Assembly (NCBI GenBank): GCA_045577735.1
Contig: JAZNIY010000020.1
Location: forward strand, 1 to 64,000
Direction: 5' to 3'
DNA from: Stercoripulliclostridium_A sp045577735
GTDB lineage: Bacteria; Bacillota; Clostridia; Christensenellales; DTU072
DNA length: 64,000 nt
How positions within the stretch are numbered: the stretch's first letter is position 1; every line of letters begins with the position of its first letter. The notes below the pieces were generated by a model. The model ran no database searches and was not told the DNA's origin. It worked only from the letters and a program-made list of their open reading frames with translations. The translations under genes and the position numbers were made by a program. This document shows, one piece after another, positions 7,757 to 16,767 of the stretch.

Positions 7757-7877
7757 TAAAAACGCGTTAGTTTAGATGAAGAACGAGCAAAAAGAAATCC
7801 CTCCGACGGGAGTGTACTAGGCGTACATGACCCGATGAGGAACTTTTTTCTTCACAATGCAATTCGCTAAAAAACCT
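7757..7877 (+). repeat. Palindromic repeat element, type 2 (copy F, right arm decayed)
   Basis: The left arm AAAAACGCGTTAGTTTAGATG matches copy H at 8094. The inner core GGGAGTGTACTAGGCGTACA starts at 7808 and carries the G-C version of the hairpin pair, as in copy I. The right arm AATTCGCTAAAAAACC is recognisable but no longer complementary to the outermost left bases. A short extension, TATGTAGAATTTTTT, just upstream is shared with copies H and K. Confidence 0.7.
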
Positions 7878-7920
7878 TATTATTCAGTTTGAGTGCCCTC
7901 TTACTTTTCCTAGACCTCTA

Positions 7921-8044
7921 ATAGACTTTGGTTTTTGGATGAAGTACGAGGCAAAAAGCCCCCGACAAAAGGAGTTTACTAGACGTAAATGACTTGCAGT
8001 CGGGGACTTTTTAACAAAGTAATTCGCCAAAAAACAAAGTCTAT
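7921..8044 (+). repeat. Palindromic repeat element, type 2 (copy G)
   Basis: The outer arms ATAGACTTTG (7921-7930) and CAAAGTCTAT (8035-8044) are perfect and identical to those of copy A, although copy A has the other core type. The inner stem GTCCCCGAC-type encloses GGAGTTTACTAGACGTAAAT (7971-7990). The flank ACCTCTAATAGACTTTGG is also nearly the same as at position 4, so arm and core types are mixed between copies. Confidence 0.8.
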
Positions 8045-8093
8045 TCTAGCGTAAAATGCGCGATGATTGTAGTCGGTATATGTAGAGCCTCTT

Positions 8094-8220
8094 AAAAACG
8101 CGTTAGTTTAGATGCTAGACAAGATAAAGGAAGAGTCCCAAAGGGTTGCTGTACTACTCGTACTGCGCCCTAAAGGGACTCTTGTTTTAGTGAAGTATAG
8201 CACTAAAATAACGCGTTTTT
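8094..8220 (+). repeat. Palindromic repeat element, type 1 (copy H), abutting a stop codon
   Basis: Outer arms AAAAACGCGTTA (8094-8105) and TAACGCGTTTTT (8209-8220) pair over 12 bp. TTTAGATGCTA and TAGCACTAAA continue the stem with a one-base bulge. The inner stem AAGAGTCCC (8131-8139) and GGGACTCTT (8175-8183) encloses the type-1 core at 8141-8170. The element ends one base before the stop codon (8222-8224) of the minus-strand lipoprotein gene and probably terminates its transcription. Confidence 0.8.
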
Positions 8221-8221
8221 A

Positions 8222-11200
8222 CTAGTCGTTGTAGTCCGAAGTATCAATATCCTTCTTCTTACCATCAGCGTTCTTGCGTACCTTCTCTTGTGCTTGCTTC
8301 TTCTCGAAGTCAGCAGGCATTGCGGAGTCAACCTTGGTCTTGCGTAGTTTCTTGGCAACCTTGGTCTTGAGTTTTCTGTAAATCATGATTACGATAACTG
8401 CTACAAGAATTAGACCAATTACTACGGAAGAGATGATTAGCCATACTTGAGGATTGATTTGTTTGCCTTCTTCTTCCTCTTCGGTTTCCTCTTCATCGTC
8501 TTCAACGGGGGTTTCGTCGTCCTTCTTTTCAGCTTCGGTTAGGTATGAGCTGAATTGTCCTGCCTTGGTGGTGTCGTTTTCAAGAGCAGTCTTAGCGCTT
8601 GAATATTCGTCTTTGGTTACCTTTTCGATAGAAAGGTCATCGATGATTACGATACCTGCCATTAGGTTCTTAACGTCTTCAGCATCGCCTTGAGCGTCAT
8701 CAGAACCGAGGTAGTAAGCAATTTGTGCAGTAACGGACTTGGAAGACTCGTTAGCATACAAGAAGGTGTATTCTACCATACCGTCATCAACGCCAACTGC
8801 CTTAATTTGGATGGTTTGCCACTTATCGTTAGATTTGTCATAAACGAAACGGAATTCGGGCAACTTGTTAGAATCTTCGTTTGCAGAGAGGTACTTAGCA
8901 TAGAAGGTAATCTTGTAATAGCTGGTTGCAGCCATGGTCAAGTTGCTGGATTGATAGTATTGAGCAGAGGGTTTGGTGATGTTGGCCATCATCAAGTAGT
9001 TATTGTTGTTGTCGCCCCTATCATCATTATAGGTGGTGCTTAGGAACTTCTTGAGTCCATCTGCAGTATATCCCTTGTCAGCAATTGCATAACTTGCACC
9101 GTCAACGCCAAGATATTCTTTCTTGAGCATATGATCTACAAGCTTGTCGAAATCATCGTTCTTGTTGTATACGCCGTATAGGTGGTTGGGGTAATCGTTA
9201 TCTTTAACGTTGGTTTCACCTGCACCTGAACCATTAAATACAGCATCGGGTTCATAGTGAGTGAAGGAGTTAGCTTCGTTACCCATTAGTTCGTCGATGG
9301 TATTCTTGGGATCTTCGGTCTTCTTGTCGTAATTGTCGAAGGAGTCGGTGATGTAGTCTACAAGTTCGAACTTGAATCCATTGTTAAAGTGAGTATCGGT
9401 TGCACTCTTTTCGGTGAGAAGATTTAGGTTATAAGCCTTTCTTGCTTCACGAAGTGCTTTGAGGGTGAATTCTACGCCATCAGCATTTACGTCAACGCCG
9501 TAGCCAGCCATCTTTTCTTTAATAACCTCTTCGGTTAGATCGTCAAGGTTTTCTACACCGTAAACGAGTTTGTTGTATGCTGATTCGTCAGCAAGTTTAA
9601 CAAGCATTACGTCGTCAAAGTAAACGGTACCTGCACTTGCGCCGGAAGAAATCATGGTGCCATCGGTAGCAAGCTCAATAGAGTTATTAGCATACTTGTT
9701 ACCAAGGTATAGTTCGAGATTTACGCTACCAGCGGAAAGGTTGGTTGCAATATAGAAATCGTATCTTACCCACTTGTCAGCAGTGTTGATGCCGGTATAA
9801 CCAACGTATTCACCTGCATCGGTACCACTACTCGTAACTTTGAGGTAGTTGGAGCTGTTCTTTAAGGTTACGCTTGCCTTGGTGTCGCCAATGGTCTTTA
9901 CCCATACGCTTAGTCTGTAGAAAGACTCGGTGGAAAGGCTTACTGCGCTAGTGTTGGTATAACCAAAGTAAGTGGGATATTGTGAAGTAAGCATCAAGAG
10001 GTTGCTGGAAAGGGTTGAGGTGTAACCAAGAGTACCATTATCACCTGCAGGATAGAAGTCAGCGGGTAGGCCGGTTCCTTCATAAGTTTCAGCATTAATA
10101 ATACCACCCTTTACGCTTTCAAGAGCTTCTTCAATTGCGTTAGTGCCGGGAAGAGCCGTTTCAACAGTACCGGTTGCATTAGTCTTGTTTTGAGGCTTTG
10201 CAAGGGGTGATGCTGCTACGATGTTTTGTTCGGTAGAATCAAGTACTATTGCGCGTACATAATATACTTTATTGCTTTGGGTTTGGTACTTGTAGGTACG
10301 AGTGGTTACGTCGTTTGCAGTAGACTCATCGTAATCGGTGCCATCAATAGCATCTGCTACCTTTAGAACCTTAATTAGTTCCTTATCTTCATTGTAAATG
10401 TGATAGTAAACTTTATAATTGGTATTGTCTACCTTAAGAGTTTCTTTCCATTGAATATAGGTACCGCTAATGGTAACGGTGGGAGCACTAATTAGATTTG
10501 CTTCGGTTGCGATCTTCCAGTTTTTGGGAGTTGCAACACCGATGATCTCACCCTTTTCGTTGAATATAGCTTCGTCTTCATCCTTCTTTTCATAGTCTTC
10601 AGTACCAATAGCACTAAAGTCGGAGTTGCTGATGCTGGAGCCGGTAGAAGTTGAACCACTTAGGTCAAAGCTCTTTACGAAAGAACCACTTGCATTCTTA
10701 TATTCGGTATATTCAATTTCTTTCCAAGTTAGAGCAGTCATCATAACTGCGCCGTTGGTGTGGCTTGCGGGGGTATAAATATCGCCCTTACCAAACTCAA
10801 CGAGGATATACATTTCATCACTTTCGGTTGCGCTGGATTGGATTACAAAGCTTATTTCGGTCCAATCTTCAACGGATAGAGATGCTTGGGTTGCGCTAGA
10901 GTTAATAATGGCATCGCTTTCAGCATCATACAAAGAAATGCTGAAGGTGGAACCACTCTTTAGGTTTTGGGTCTTAACCCACATTGACAAACGATAGAAC
11001 TTGTTGGGAATGGTCTTAAGAACGGTATCGGTGTCGCTGGGTTTATAATATAGTTTAGAAGCAGTATACTTAGCGTGGTTTAGAACTACGAAGTCAAACA
11101 AATCAACGTCGGTATCGTCAGAAAAGTCTGCATCTTCGTGACGAACTAGTGACAATACGTCGTCTGCTGTGAAAGTCAAGCCGTTAAGGCCCTTTATTCC

Positions 11201-13273
11201 ACTTAGGTCTGCATTACTGTTAACGGCAGAACCGGAAAGGATACCTGCGTATAGGTTGCTGTTGTCAGCGTCCATATCAACGTAAGTGTTCTTGTCGATA
11301 ACGTTGTAGTACCAACCGTCAACTTCTTCGTTGCCAAGATTTACATAATTTTGGGAAGCATTGTTAAGGCCAAATCCGTCGTAGTCTTCTGCCATGAAGC
11401 TTTCCCATTCTTTAACTTGAGCAGTTGCACCGGGATGTGCATTTTCCAACGCGGTTACGTCTTCATATTCCATAATGGAAACGTTGTCGAAGAAGCATCC
11501 ACCGGGATATAGACCATCGCTACCCAATTCACCTTCGCCATACCAAAGCTCTAGGTTAACCTTTCTGTCAGCGAGTTCGTTACCCTTAACGTAAAGGGTC
11601 ATTTGTTCCCATTGTCCCCAAGATTTAGTGGTTTGAACTTCGGGATTTTCTTTGGTAGAAGCACCTTTCAAACGGAGAGTTGCCTTTACGGAAGCAGTTT
11701 TATTATAGTAAGGACTATATTCAAGATAAGCATCGTATTTTGCTTTGTTTGCTTGCCAAGTCTTATATTCTTCTGAACTTTCATCAGTAGGAGCGGTGCC
11801 GGGCTCATCAACTTCTGCCATTTCGGGTACCCAAATGAATGCCCAAACGGAAATTGCATAGTATTTGTTATTTTCAATAAGGATATTGAAGGCGCTTTGA
11901 TAGCCTGCGCCACTTATAGCATAATCGGGGTGGTAAATAAGAAGTGCTTGGGTTTCGAGAGGATTGTCTTCACGAGTAAATTTGTAGCCGTTTTCGGGAG
12001 TGTAGCTAATACCAAAACCATCGTTTGCAACGGGAGGGACAAATCCTGATTCTATTTTGCCGTATGCGTTTGCATAGGTGTCGTTTTTGCTAGCATCTTG
12101 ACTATCAACGTAATTGTAGTAAAGCTTGCTCATATCGAATACGCCCAATGCATCGGTTGAAGAAGCGCTAGTAGAATAACTGGGGAAACCGTCCTTATCA
12201 TCCAAGTTTTCTTTTCCGGTTATAAAGGTGTAGTTTGCACTTGCACCAACTTTTGCAGAATTCAAAGAATGCTTGTAGTTGCTGGTGGGTGATACGCCGG
12301 TTGCACCGGTAAAGTTATTGTTAAGGAATTCGTAACTTAAAACAACGCTATCGCCGTTAACAACGCCGTATGCCTTTTGCATTTCTTGGGTGCGTTCGGT
12401 TTTGTTGTCGTTCGCAAGTGCGTTATATTGGTTAACTAGTGCGTTGTCATATTCGCTCTTTTCCACTTCAACCATGGTAACGTTGTCGAACATTGCGCTA
12501 CCCCTGGTGGTGTAATCGCTGTCGTAAGCAGTGTTGCCCTTGTTAACTATGTCGTAGTTTTGAGAAGGACCATAACCGAGCCAAAGTTGAACGTAGAACT
12601 CCCTGTCTTCAATGTTAGAGCCTTCAATATAAGCTTCGTAGGTCTTCCATTGCTTATTGGTATTAATGCTTAGGAATTGAGCAATAACAACGCCGGTAGC
12701 AGTATTACCTTGAGAAATAACGATGCCAGCACCACGCTTGGAGTTGTTAGCCGTTTCATCAAGGATGAGGTCGGTCCAAACGTCGGTAGTTAGCTTGTAA
12801 TAAGTGCCCTTCTTGACGGTTACCTTTGCAGAAGCATAGTAAATGGAACCGTTTTTCTCGGCGCCATCCATGCTAATAACAAGAGCATTGGTATCGTCGT
12901 GAACGCCGTCGGTCTTGGGAGTGCTGGGAGCAACGCCGGGAGTAGCTATACTTGCGTTGATAGCGCCCTTGTTGGTTTCAAAGGTTTCGCTAGAAACGTC
13001 AACGATACCGGTAGATAAACCGGTCGTAGCCTTTGACCAAGCACCGGTGTTCAACGTCCAATTGGATGCCGTCTTAACGTAGGTAGCACCGGTAGCCGAT
13101 GCAAACTTACCATTGTTAACCAACAACGTTTCGGTTGTTGTAGTAGTTGAATCGTCGGAAGTGTCATCATTAGTAGGATCTTCCGGAGGATTACATGCAA
13201 CAACGCCTATCATCATTGCGAGTACAAGCAAGGTTGCAAGCAGTAGTGTTAGTAGTTTTTTGGATTTTTTCAT
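8222..13273 (-). CDS. Giant multi-module surface lipoprotein with a C-terminal membrane anchor
   Basis: The protein has 1,683 residues. A signal peptide is followed by a lipobox, GVVAC, with Cys at about residue 27, and then a Thr/Asp/Ser-rich linker. Five related modules follow, each with an aromatic strand (YYKLTTDVWTD ~158, KYYAISVWAFIW ~469, FYRLSMWVKTQ ~756, FYRLSVWVKTIG ~1114, YYKITFYAKYL ~1453). Each module ends in a FDN/DDV motif about 100 residues later, a pattern typical of jelly-roll carbohydrate-binding-like domains. A fibronectin-like segment lies near 925-1030. After an acidic Glu-rich stretch comes one transmembrane helix (~1608-1632) and a basic cytoplasmic tail. Possession of both a lipobox and a C-terminal helix is unusual. 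No catalytic motif was recognised; adhesion or glycan binding is inferred. Confidence 0.8.
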   Translation of the reverse strand: MKKSKKLLTLLLATLLVLAMMIGVVACNPPEDPTNDDTSDDSTTTTTETLLVNNGKFASATGATYVKTASNWTLNTGAWSKATTGLSTGIVDVSSETFETNKGAINASIATPGVAPSTPKTDGVHDDTNALVISMDGAEKNGSIYYASAKVTVKKGTYYKLTTDVWTDLILDETANNSKRGAGIVISQGNTATGVVIAQFLSINTNKQWKTYEAYIEGSNIEDREFYVQLWLGYGPSQNYDIVNKGNTAYDSDYTTRGSAMFDNVTMVEVEKSEYDNALVNQYNALANDNKTERTQEMQKAYGVVNGDSVVLSYEFLNNNFTGATGVSPTSNYKHSLNSAKVGASANYTFITGKENLDDKDGFPSYSTSASSTDALGVFDMSKLYYNYVDSQDASKNDTYANAYGKIESGFVPPVANDGFGISYTPENGYKFTREDNPLETQALLIYHPDYAISGAGYQSAFNILIENNKYYAISVWAFIWVPEMAEVDEPGTAPTDESSEEYKTWQANKAKYDAYLEYSPYYNKTASVKATLRLKGASTKENPEVQTTKSWGQWEQMTLYVKGNELADRKVNLELWYGEGELGSDGLYPGGCFFDNVSIMEYEDVTALENAHPGATAQVKEWESFMAEDYDGFGLNNASQNYVNLGNEEVDGWYYNVIDKNTYVDMDADNSNLYAGILSGSAVNSNADLSGIKGLNGLTFTADDVLSLVRHEDADFSDDTDVDLFDFVVLNHAKYTASKLYYKPSDTDTVLKTIPNKFYRLSMWVKTQNLKSGSTFSISLYDAESDAIINSSATQASLSVEDWTEISFVIQSSATESDEMYILVEFGKGDIYTPASHTNGAVMMTALTWKEIEYTEYKNASGSFVKSFDLSGSTSTGSSISNSDFSAIGTEDYEKKDEDEAIFNEKGEIIGVATPKNWKIATEANLISAPTVTISGTYIQWKETLKVDNTNYKVYYHIYNEDKELIKVLKVADAIDGTDYDESTANDVTTRTYKYQTQSNKVYYVRAIVLDSTEQNIVAASPLAKPQNKTNATGTVETALPGTNAIEEALESVKGGIINAETYEGTGLPADFYPAGDNGTLGYTSTLSSNLLMLTSQYPTYFGYTNTSAVSLSTESFYRLSVWVKTIGDTKASVTLKNSSNYLKVTSSGTDAGEYVGYTGINTADKWVRYDFYIATNLSAGSVNLELYLGNKYANNSIELATDGTMISSGASAGTVYFDDVMLVKLADESAYNKLVYGVENLDDLTEEVIKEKMAGYGVDVNADGVEFTLKALREARKAYNLNLLTEKSATDTHFNNGFKFELVDYITDSFDNYDKKTEDPKNTIDELMGNEANSFTHYEPDAVFNGSGAGETNVKDNDYPNHLYGVYNKNDDFDKLVDHMLKKEYLGVDGASYAIADKGYTADGLKKFLSTTYNDDRGDNNNNYLMMANITKPSAQYYQSSNLTMAATSYYKITFYAKYLSANEDSNKLPEFRFVYDKSNDKWQTIQIKAVGVDDGMVEYTFLYANESSKSVTAQIAYYLGSDDAQGDAEDVKNLMAGIVIIDDLSIEKVTKDEYSSAKTALENDTTKAGQFSSYLTEAEKKDDETPVEDDEEETEEEEEGKQINPQVWLIISSVVIGLILVAVIVIMIYRKLKTKVAKKLRKTKVDSAMPADFEKKQAQEKVRKNADGKKKDIDTSDYND

Positions 13274-13496
13274 TTTACCACCATAAGTAATAATATTTTA
13301 TACGCGTGCGTATTTACACACAAGTACAATAATGTTAGCACATTGAAAAAATAAATTCAACTAAACAAGCTCCCTTTTTTGTTAAATTTTATTTTTTTAT
13401 TATTTAAGTAGAATTCCCGTGAGTGTTTTGAGAAGTTTTGGTGAACTTTGCTCCCCTTTTCTTCATTACTAGCACCACCGGTGCATAAAATCTAGT

Positions 13497-15020
13497 ATGC
13501 CCAAAAACAACGTTCTTAAATCGTTAGTAACGGTAACGGGGTTTTCCGTACTAACAAGAAGCCTAGCCTTCCTTTTTAAAATATATCTTTCTCGCACGCT
13601 GGGCGCAGAAACACTCGGTCTTTACCAAATGGCGCTCACCGTCTTTTTCTTGTTTATCGCCCTCTCTACCGGAGGGATATCTACCGTGCTCTCAAGAAAA
13701 ATTGCCGAAATGAACGTGCTTGAAGGTGGTGACAAAGGACTTAAATTACTCTCGACATCCCTCGTCATAGGCGTGAGCGCAAGCCTAATTTGTATGCTTG
13801 TAGCTTACCTCGCGTTGCCTTATATGGGCTTTATAATCACCGACGAGCGCGCCATACCACTGTTAAAAATAATGCTTCCCGCCCTATTTTCCACCACTTT
13901 TTATATAATAATTCGTGGCTGGTTTTGGGGCAACAAGCACTTCTTTGATTTCAGTTTAAGCGAATTTGTTGAAGAGATCCTACGAATTTTATTCACTTTT
14001 TTGTTCGTTTCCGGCCTAATTAGTGGCATAAGTGGAGAAAAAGGCGTCGCCCTTGCCTTTTTGATTAGCGACCTTATCGTTATGTGCGTGATAATAGTTA
14101 TGTTTGTGCGCCGTGGGGGTAAAATTACACGCACTTGCTCGTTTAGTGAAGTACTTAAACCGGCAACGCCTCTGACGATAATGAAAATATTCGGCTCCTT
14201 TGCCGGAACTGCCGTTGCACTAATAATCCCCTCCGGCCTTATATCAGGTGGTATGACCATCGCAGAGGCGACTGCTAGCGTAGGTCGTATATCCGGTATG
14301 GCTAATCCTCTACTTTTCGCACCCAACGCCATTATTAGTTCCCTTGCCATTGTGCTAATTCCGGAAATGAGTGCAAGCAACGCAAAAGAGGACGTTACTT
14401 TGCTTAAAAACCAAATATCTTCCGGCATTTCCGCTTCTCTAATAATTAGTGGTGGCTTTATGCTGGTTTACATGGCGCTAGGAAGAGAACTAACCTCTTT
14501 TTTGTACAACGATATTCCTTCCGGTGTCTATCTTGAAAAAGCGAGCATAGTACTATTACTCATGCCCGTAAACCATATTCTTGCAAGTAGCATGAATTCC
14601 ATAGGCAAAGAAAAGGAAAACTTTATAACCTACGCCGTAGGTACGGTCTTAATGCTGATTGCATCCATAACCCTTCCAAAGCACCTTGGCGTGGAAAGCG
14701 TAATCGTGGCTGATATACTCTTTTTAAGCACGGTTGTGTTGGGAAATATGTATTTCATAAAAAAGCACGTTAATGGAAGTATTGGTATACTAAAACCAAT
14801 GTTTTCGGTAATTATACTTACACTTTCTTGTTCATTATTTGCACACTTTATTAACGGCATACTGGTTCACATTAACAAGGTCTTTGCCCTAGTGACCTCA
14901 GCCGGTATTTCCTTTGTGGGCTACTTTGGTCTTGCCTGTGTTTTCGACTTAATCGAACTCAAAACGTTATTACAAAAGAAGAAGTCAAAAAGCTCTTCTA
15001 CCATATTGCAATCGGTGTGA
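13497..15020 (+). CDS. MOP-superfamily polysaccharide/lipid II flippase, SpoVB/MurJ-like
   Basis: A 507-residue polytopic membrane protein with about 14 hydrophobic helices. The N-terminus (SVLTRSLAFLFKIYLSRTLG) and ALSTGGISTVLSRKIAE match the stage V sporulation protein B / oligosaccharide flippase family, which moves undecaprenyl-linked precursors across the membrane. SpoVB acts in spore cortex synthesis; a vegetative role cannot be excluded. No Shine-Dalgarno sequence is seen. TAAAAT lies 5 nt before the ATG, preceded by the inverted repeat GCACCACCGGTGC, so a leaderless start is possible but weakly supported. Its last codons overlap the -35 box of the folT promoter. Confidence 0.85.
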   Translation: MPKNNVLKSLVTVTGFSVLTRSLAFLFKIYLSRTLGAETLGLYQMALTVFFLFIALSTGGISTVLSRKIAEMNVLEGGDKGLKLLSTSLVIGVSASLICMLVAYLALPYMGFIITDERAIPLLKIMLPALFSTTFYIIIRGWFWGNKHFFDFSLSEFVEEILRILFTFLFVSGLISGISGEKGVALAFLISDLIVMCVIIVMFVRRGGKITRTCSFSEVLKPATPLTIMKIFGSFAGTAVALIIPSGLISGGMTIAEATASVGRISGMANPLLFAPNAIISSLAIVLIPEMSASNAKEDVTLLKNQISSGISASLIISGGFMLVYMALGRELTSFLYNDIPSGVYLEKASIVLLLMPVNHILASSMNSIGKEKENFITYAVGTVLMLIASITLPKHLGVESVIVADILFLSTVVLGNMYFIKKHVNGSIGILKPMFSVIILTLSCSLFAHFINGILVHINKVFALVTSAGISFVGYFGLACVFDLIELKTLLQKKKSKSSSTILQSV

Positions 15021-15034
15021 ATATATGCTATAAT
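15006..15034 (+). promoter_or_regulatory. folT promoter
   Basis: TTGCAA (15006-15011) and TATAAT (15029-15034, with an extended TGC in front) are spaced by 17 nt. The -35 lies in the last codons of the flippase gene. The predicted start falls at about 15041, the first base of the riboswitch. Confidence 0.85.
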
Positions 15035-15040
15035 AATTTT

Positions 15041-15130
15041 GCAGAGTAGACACGTTGCGTTAAGTGCCACAAAATGGGATGTCGTTTGTGGACGAAAGAA
15101 AAATCTGCGATAATGTGTCGCGTCCGTTGC
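15041..15130 (+). ncRNA. Tetrahydrofolate (THF) riboswitch
   Basis: The conserved THF-riboswitch blocks occur in order: GAGTAGACAC, GCGTTAAGTG, GGGATGTCG and GCGTCCGTTGC. The P3 arm is CCACAAA (15067-15073) with TTTGTGG (15085-15091). GACAC (about 15049) pairs with GTGTC (about 15115). TTTTGC and GCAAAA close the base. It sits directly before a folate-type ECF S component. The known class binds reduced folates and lowers expression of folate uptake or synthesis genes. It is followed by AAAGGAG at 15159, so translational control is plausible. Confidence 0.9.
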
Positions 15131-15174
15131 AAAACCAATTGTACCGGTTGTCTTCTGCAAAGGAGACTTTTTTT

Positions 15175-15825
15175 ATGAAAAACAAAACCAAGGCCTATTT
15201 TTCTCCCAAACGCCTTGCCTACCTAGGCGTTATGACGGCAATAGCCGTAATCACCAATTGCTTTTCCATAACCGTAAATAGTGGTGCCAATTCCATTTCT
15301 TTCAACTACGTTATATGCTCACTTGCCGGCATATTCTTCGGACCCGTTTCGGGAGGCATCGTGGGACTTCTTGGCGATTTAATCGGTTGCCTTATTGCTC
15401 CAAAGGGCCCATTTAACCCGTTTATTATGGTAGCAAGCGCACTTATAGGCGTACTTTCCGGACTAGCCTTCAAGATTCCTAAGGTCAACGTATATTTTAA
15501 AATCATAATTGGATACCTATTGATATTCGTTGTTTGCACGCTGGGCCTCAATACGTTTGGACTATGGTTTTTCTATGCACAAGGCAAAAAATCGTTTATT
15601 GTATATCTTATTGGTAGAGCCCCCTTCCAAGCTATCAATATTGCAATCAATATAGTTATAACCTATCTGCTATACATTCCTCTCAAAAAGATTGTTTTCG
15701 ACAAGTGGGAGACGAGAGTTCACAAAGAACCAAAGGAAAGCACCGACCAACCCACCGAAGAGCCCGGTGAATCAAAAAAACTCGTTTCACACGAGGAATT
15801 GTTTAATAAGTATCGTAGAAAATAG
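15175..15825 (+). CDS. folT: Folate ECF transporter substrate-binding (S) component FolT
   Basis: A 216-residue membrane protein with about six helices that captures folate and docks on the shared ECF energy module (EcfAAT, not in this window). The start at 15175 is chosen because AAAGGAG lies 9 nt upstream; the frame is open further back, but that part is the riboswitch. The segment LAYLGVMTAIAVITNCFSI, then SFNYVICSLAGIFFGPVSGG and GLLGDLIGCLI, are typical of S components. The C-terminal ~40 residues are hydrophilic and rich in Glu/Pro. The THF riboswitch upstream supports folate as the substrate. Confidence 0.9.
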   Translation: MKNKTKAYFSPKRLAYLGVMTAIAVITNCFSITVNSGANSISFNYVICSLAGIFFGPVSGGIVGLLGDLIGCLIAPKGPFNPFIMVASALIGVLSGLAFKIPKVNVYFKIIIGYLLIFVVCTLGLNTFGLWFFYAQGKKSFIVYLIGRAPFQAINIAINIVITYLLYIPLKKIVFDKWETRVHKEPKESTDQPTEEPGESKKLVSHEELFNKYRRK

Positions 15826-15882
15826 CAACCTTCCCCTCTCCTTCGCATAGTATGTAGTGAATAAGCGACAAGGAGGTAAAGT

Positions 15883-16731
15883 ATGAGTTGCTGTAATAAT
15901 AACGGAAATTTTGGACGCTCACGCTGTGGGCGTTCTTCTTGTAACAATGACGATAACTTGATTTATTGCCGTGGTCCCCGTGGACCACAAGGTCCTCAAG
16001 GTCCTCAGGGCATGGCAGGTCCGCAAGGCCCAACCGGTCCACAAGGCCCAGTAGGCGCAACCGGGCCTCAAGGTGAACAAGGGCCCATAGGTTTAACAGG
16101 CGCAACGGGAGCTACAGGCGCAACCGGTGCTCAAGGACCTCAAGGCGAAACGGGTGCAGTAGGCCCACAAGGTCCAATTGGTCCCCAAGGTCCCATCGGC
16201 CCCCAAGGTCCTCAGGGTCCTCAAGGCGAAGTCGGTCCTCAAGGGGCAACTGGTCCAACCGGAGCAACTGGCGCAACAGGACCAGCCGGGCCAACCGGCG
16301 CGACAGGCGCTACAGGTCCCCAAGGGCCACAAGGGTTGCCCGGAATCGATGACGGCATATACGCTTACGGTACTACAGCCACCGTCGCAAGTGGAAGCGT
16401 CATACCCGTAGCGTTCTCCCAAAGCACAACCCCCACCGTTATGAGCGTTGCAGATAACGTAATAAACGTTCCAGCCGGCACGTACCTCATAACGTACACC
16501 GTTAATGGAAGTAGTGGTACGGCAACCACCCTTACAACCGATATAGCATTAAACGGCACACCACTTGGAACGGAAGCATTATCGGTTAGTGCCGAAGCGA
16601 ATGAACTAGTGCTACTTGGCAAAACAATTCTACTAACGGTTGGCGATTCCTCTACCATATCGGTAGTAAATCAAACGGCAAACGACGTTGCCGTCACCAA
16701 CGCAGGAATAACCGTGCTCAAGCTACAATAG
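15883..16731 (+). CDS. Collagen-like repeat protein with a C-terminal globular domain
   Basis: A protein of 282 residues. A Cys/Asn/Arg-rich head (1-30) is followed by about 125 residues of strict Gly-X-Y triplets (GPQGPQ, GATGAT) and a ~130-residue C-terminal beta-rich domain. The C-terminal domain resembles the TNF/C1q-like trimerisation domain of BclA-type exosporium proteins and other Clostridia collagen-like proteins. There is no signal peptide or LPxTG, so the export route is unclear; in spore formers such proteins assemble on the spore surface. AAGGAGG lies 6 nt before the ATG. Internal DNA repeats make length variation by slippage likely. Confidence 0.88.
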   Translation: MSCCNNNGNFGRSRCGRSSCNNDDNLIYCRGPRGPQGPQGPQGMAGPQGPTGPQGPVGATGPQGEQGPIGLTGATGATGATGAQGPQGETGAVGPQGPIGPQGPIGPQGPQGPQGEVGPQGATGPTGATGATGPAGPTGATGATGPQGPQGLPGIDDGIYAYGTTATVASGSVIPVAFSQSTTPTVMSVADNVINVPAGTYLITYTVNGSSGTATTLTTDIALNGTPLGTEALSVSAEANELVLLGKTILLTVGDSSTISVVNQTANDVAVTNAGITVLKLQ

Positions 16732-16738
16732 GAATAAT

Positions 16739-16767
16739 AAAGGGACCCGTTTGGGTCCCTTTTCTTT
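16739..16767 (+). terminator. Bidirectional terminator between the collagen-like gene and the DUF4363 gene
   Basis: AAAGGGACCC (16739-16748), GTTT, GGGTCCCTTT (16753-16762), then TCTTT. The stem is perfect over 10 bp. It lies between convergent genes and has A/T runs on both sides. Confidence 0.9.

Noticed and set aside
15064..15174. N-terminal extension of FolT
   Set aside because: This DNA is the THF riboswitch; a clear AAAGGAG precedes the ATG at 15175.
16093..16422. Opposite-strand open frames in the collagen-like gene
   Set aside because: They are side effects of the GGN-rich triplet DNA and have no start signals.
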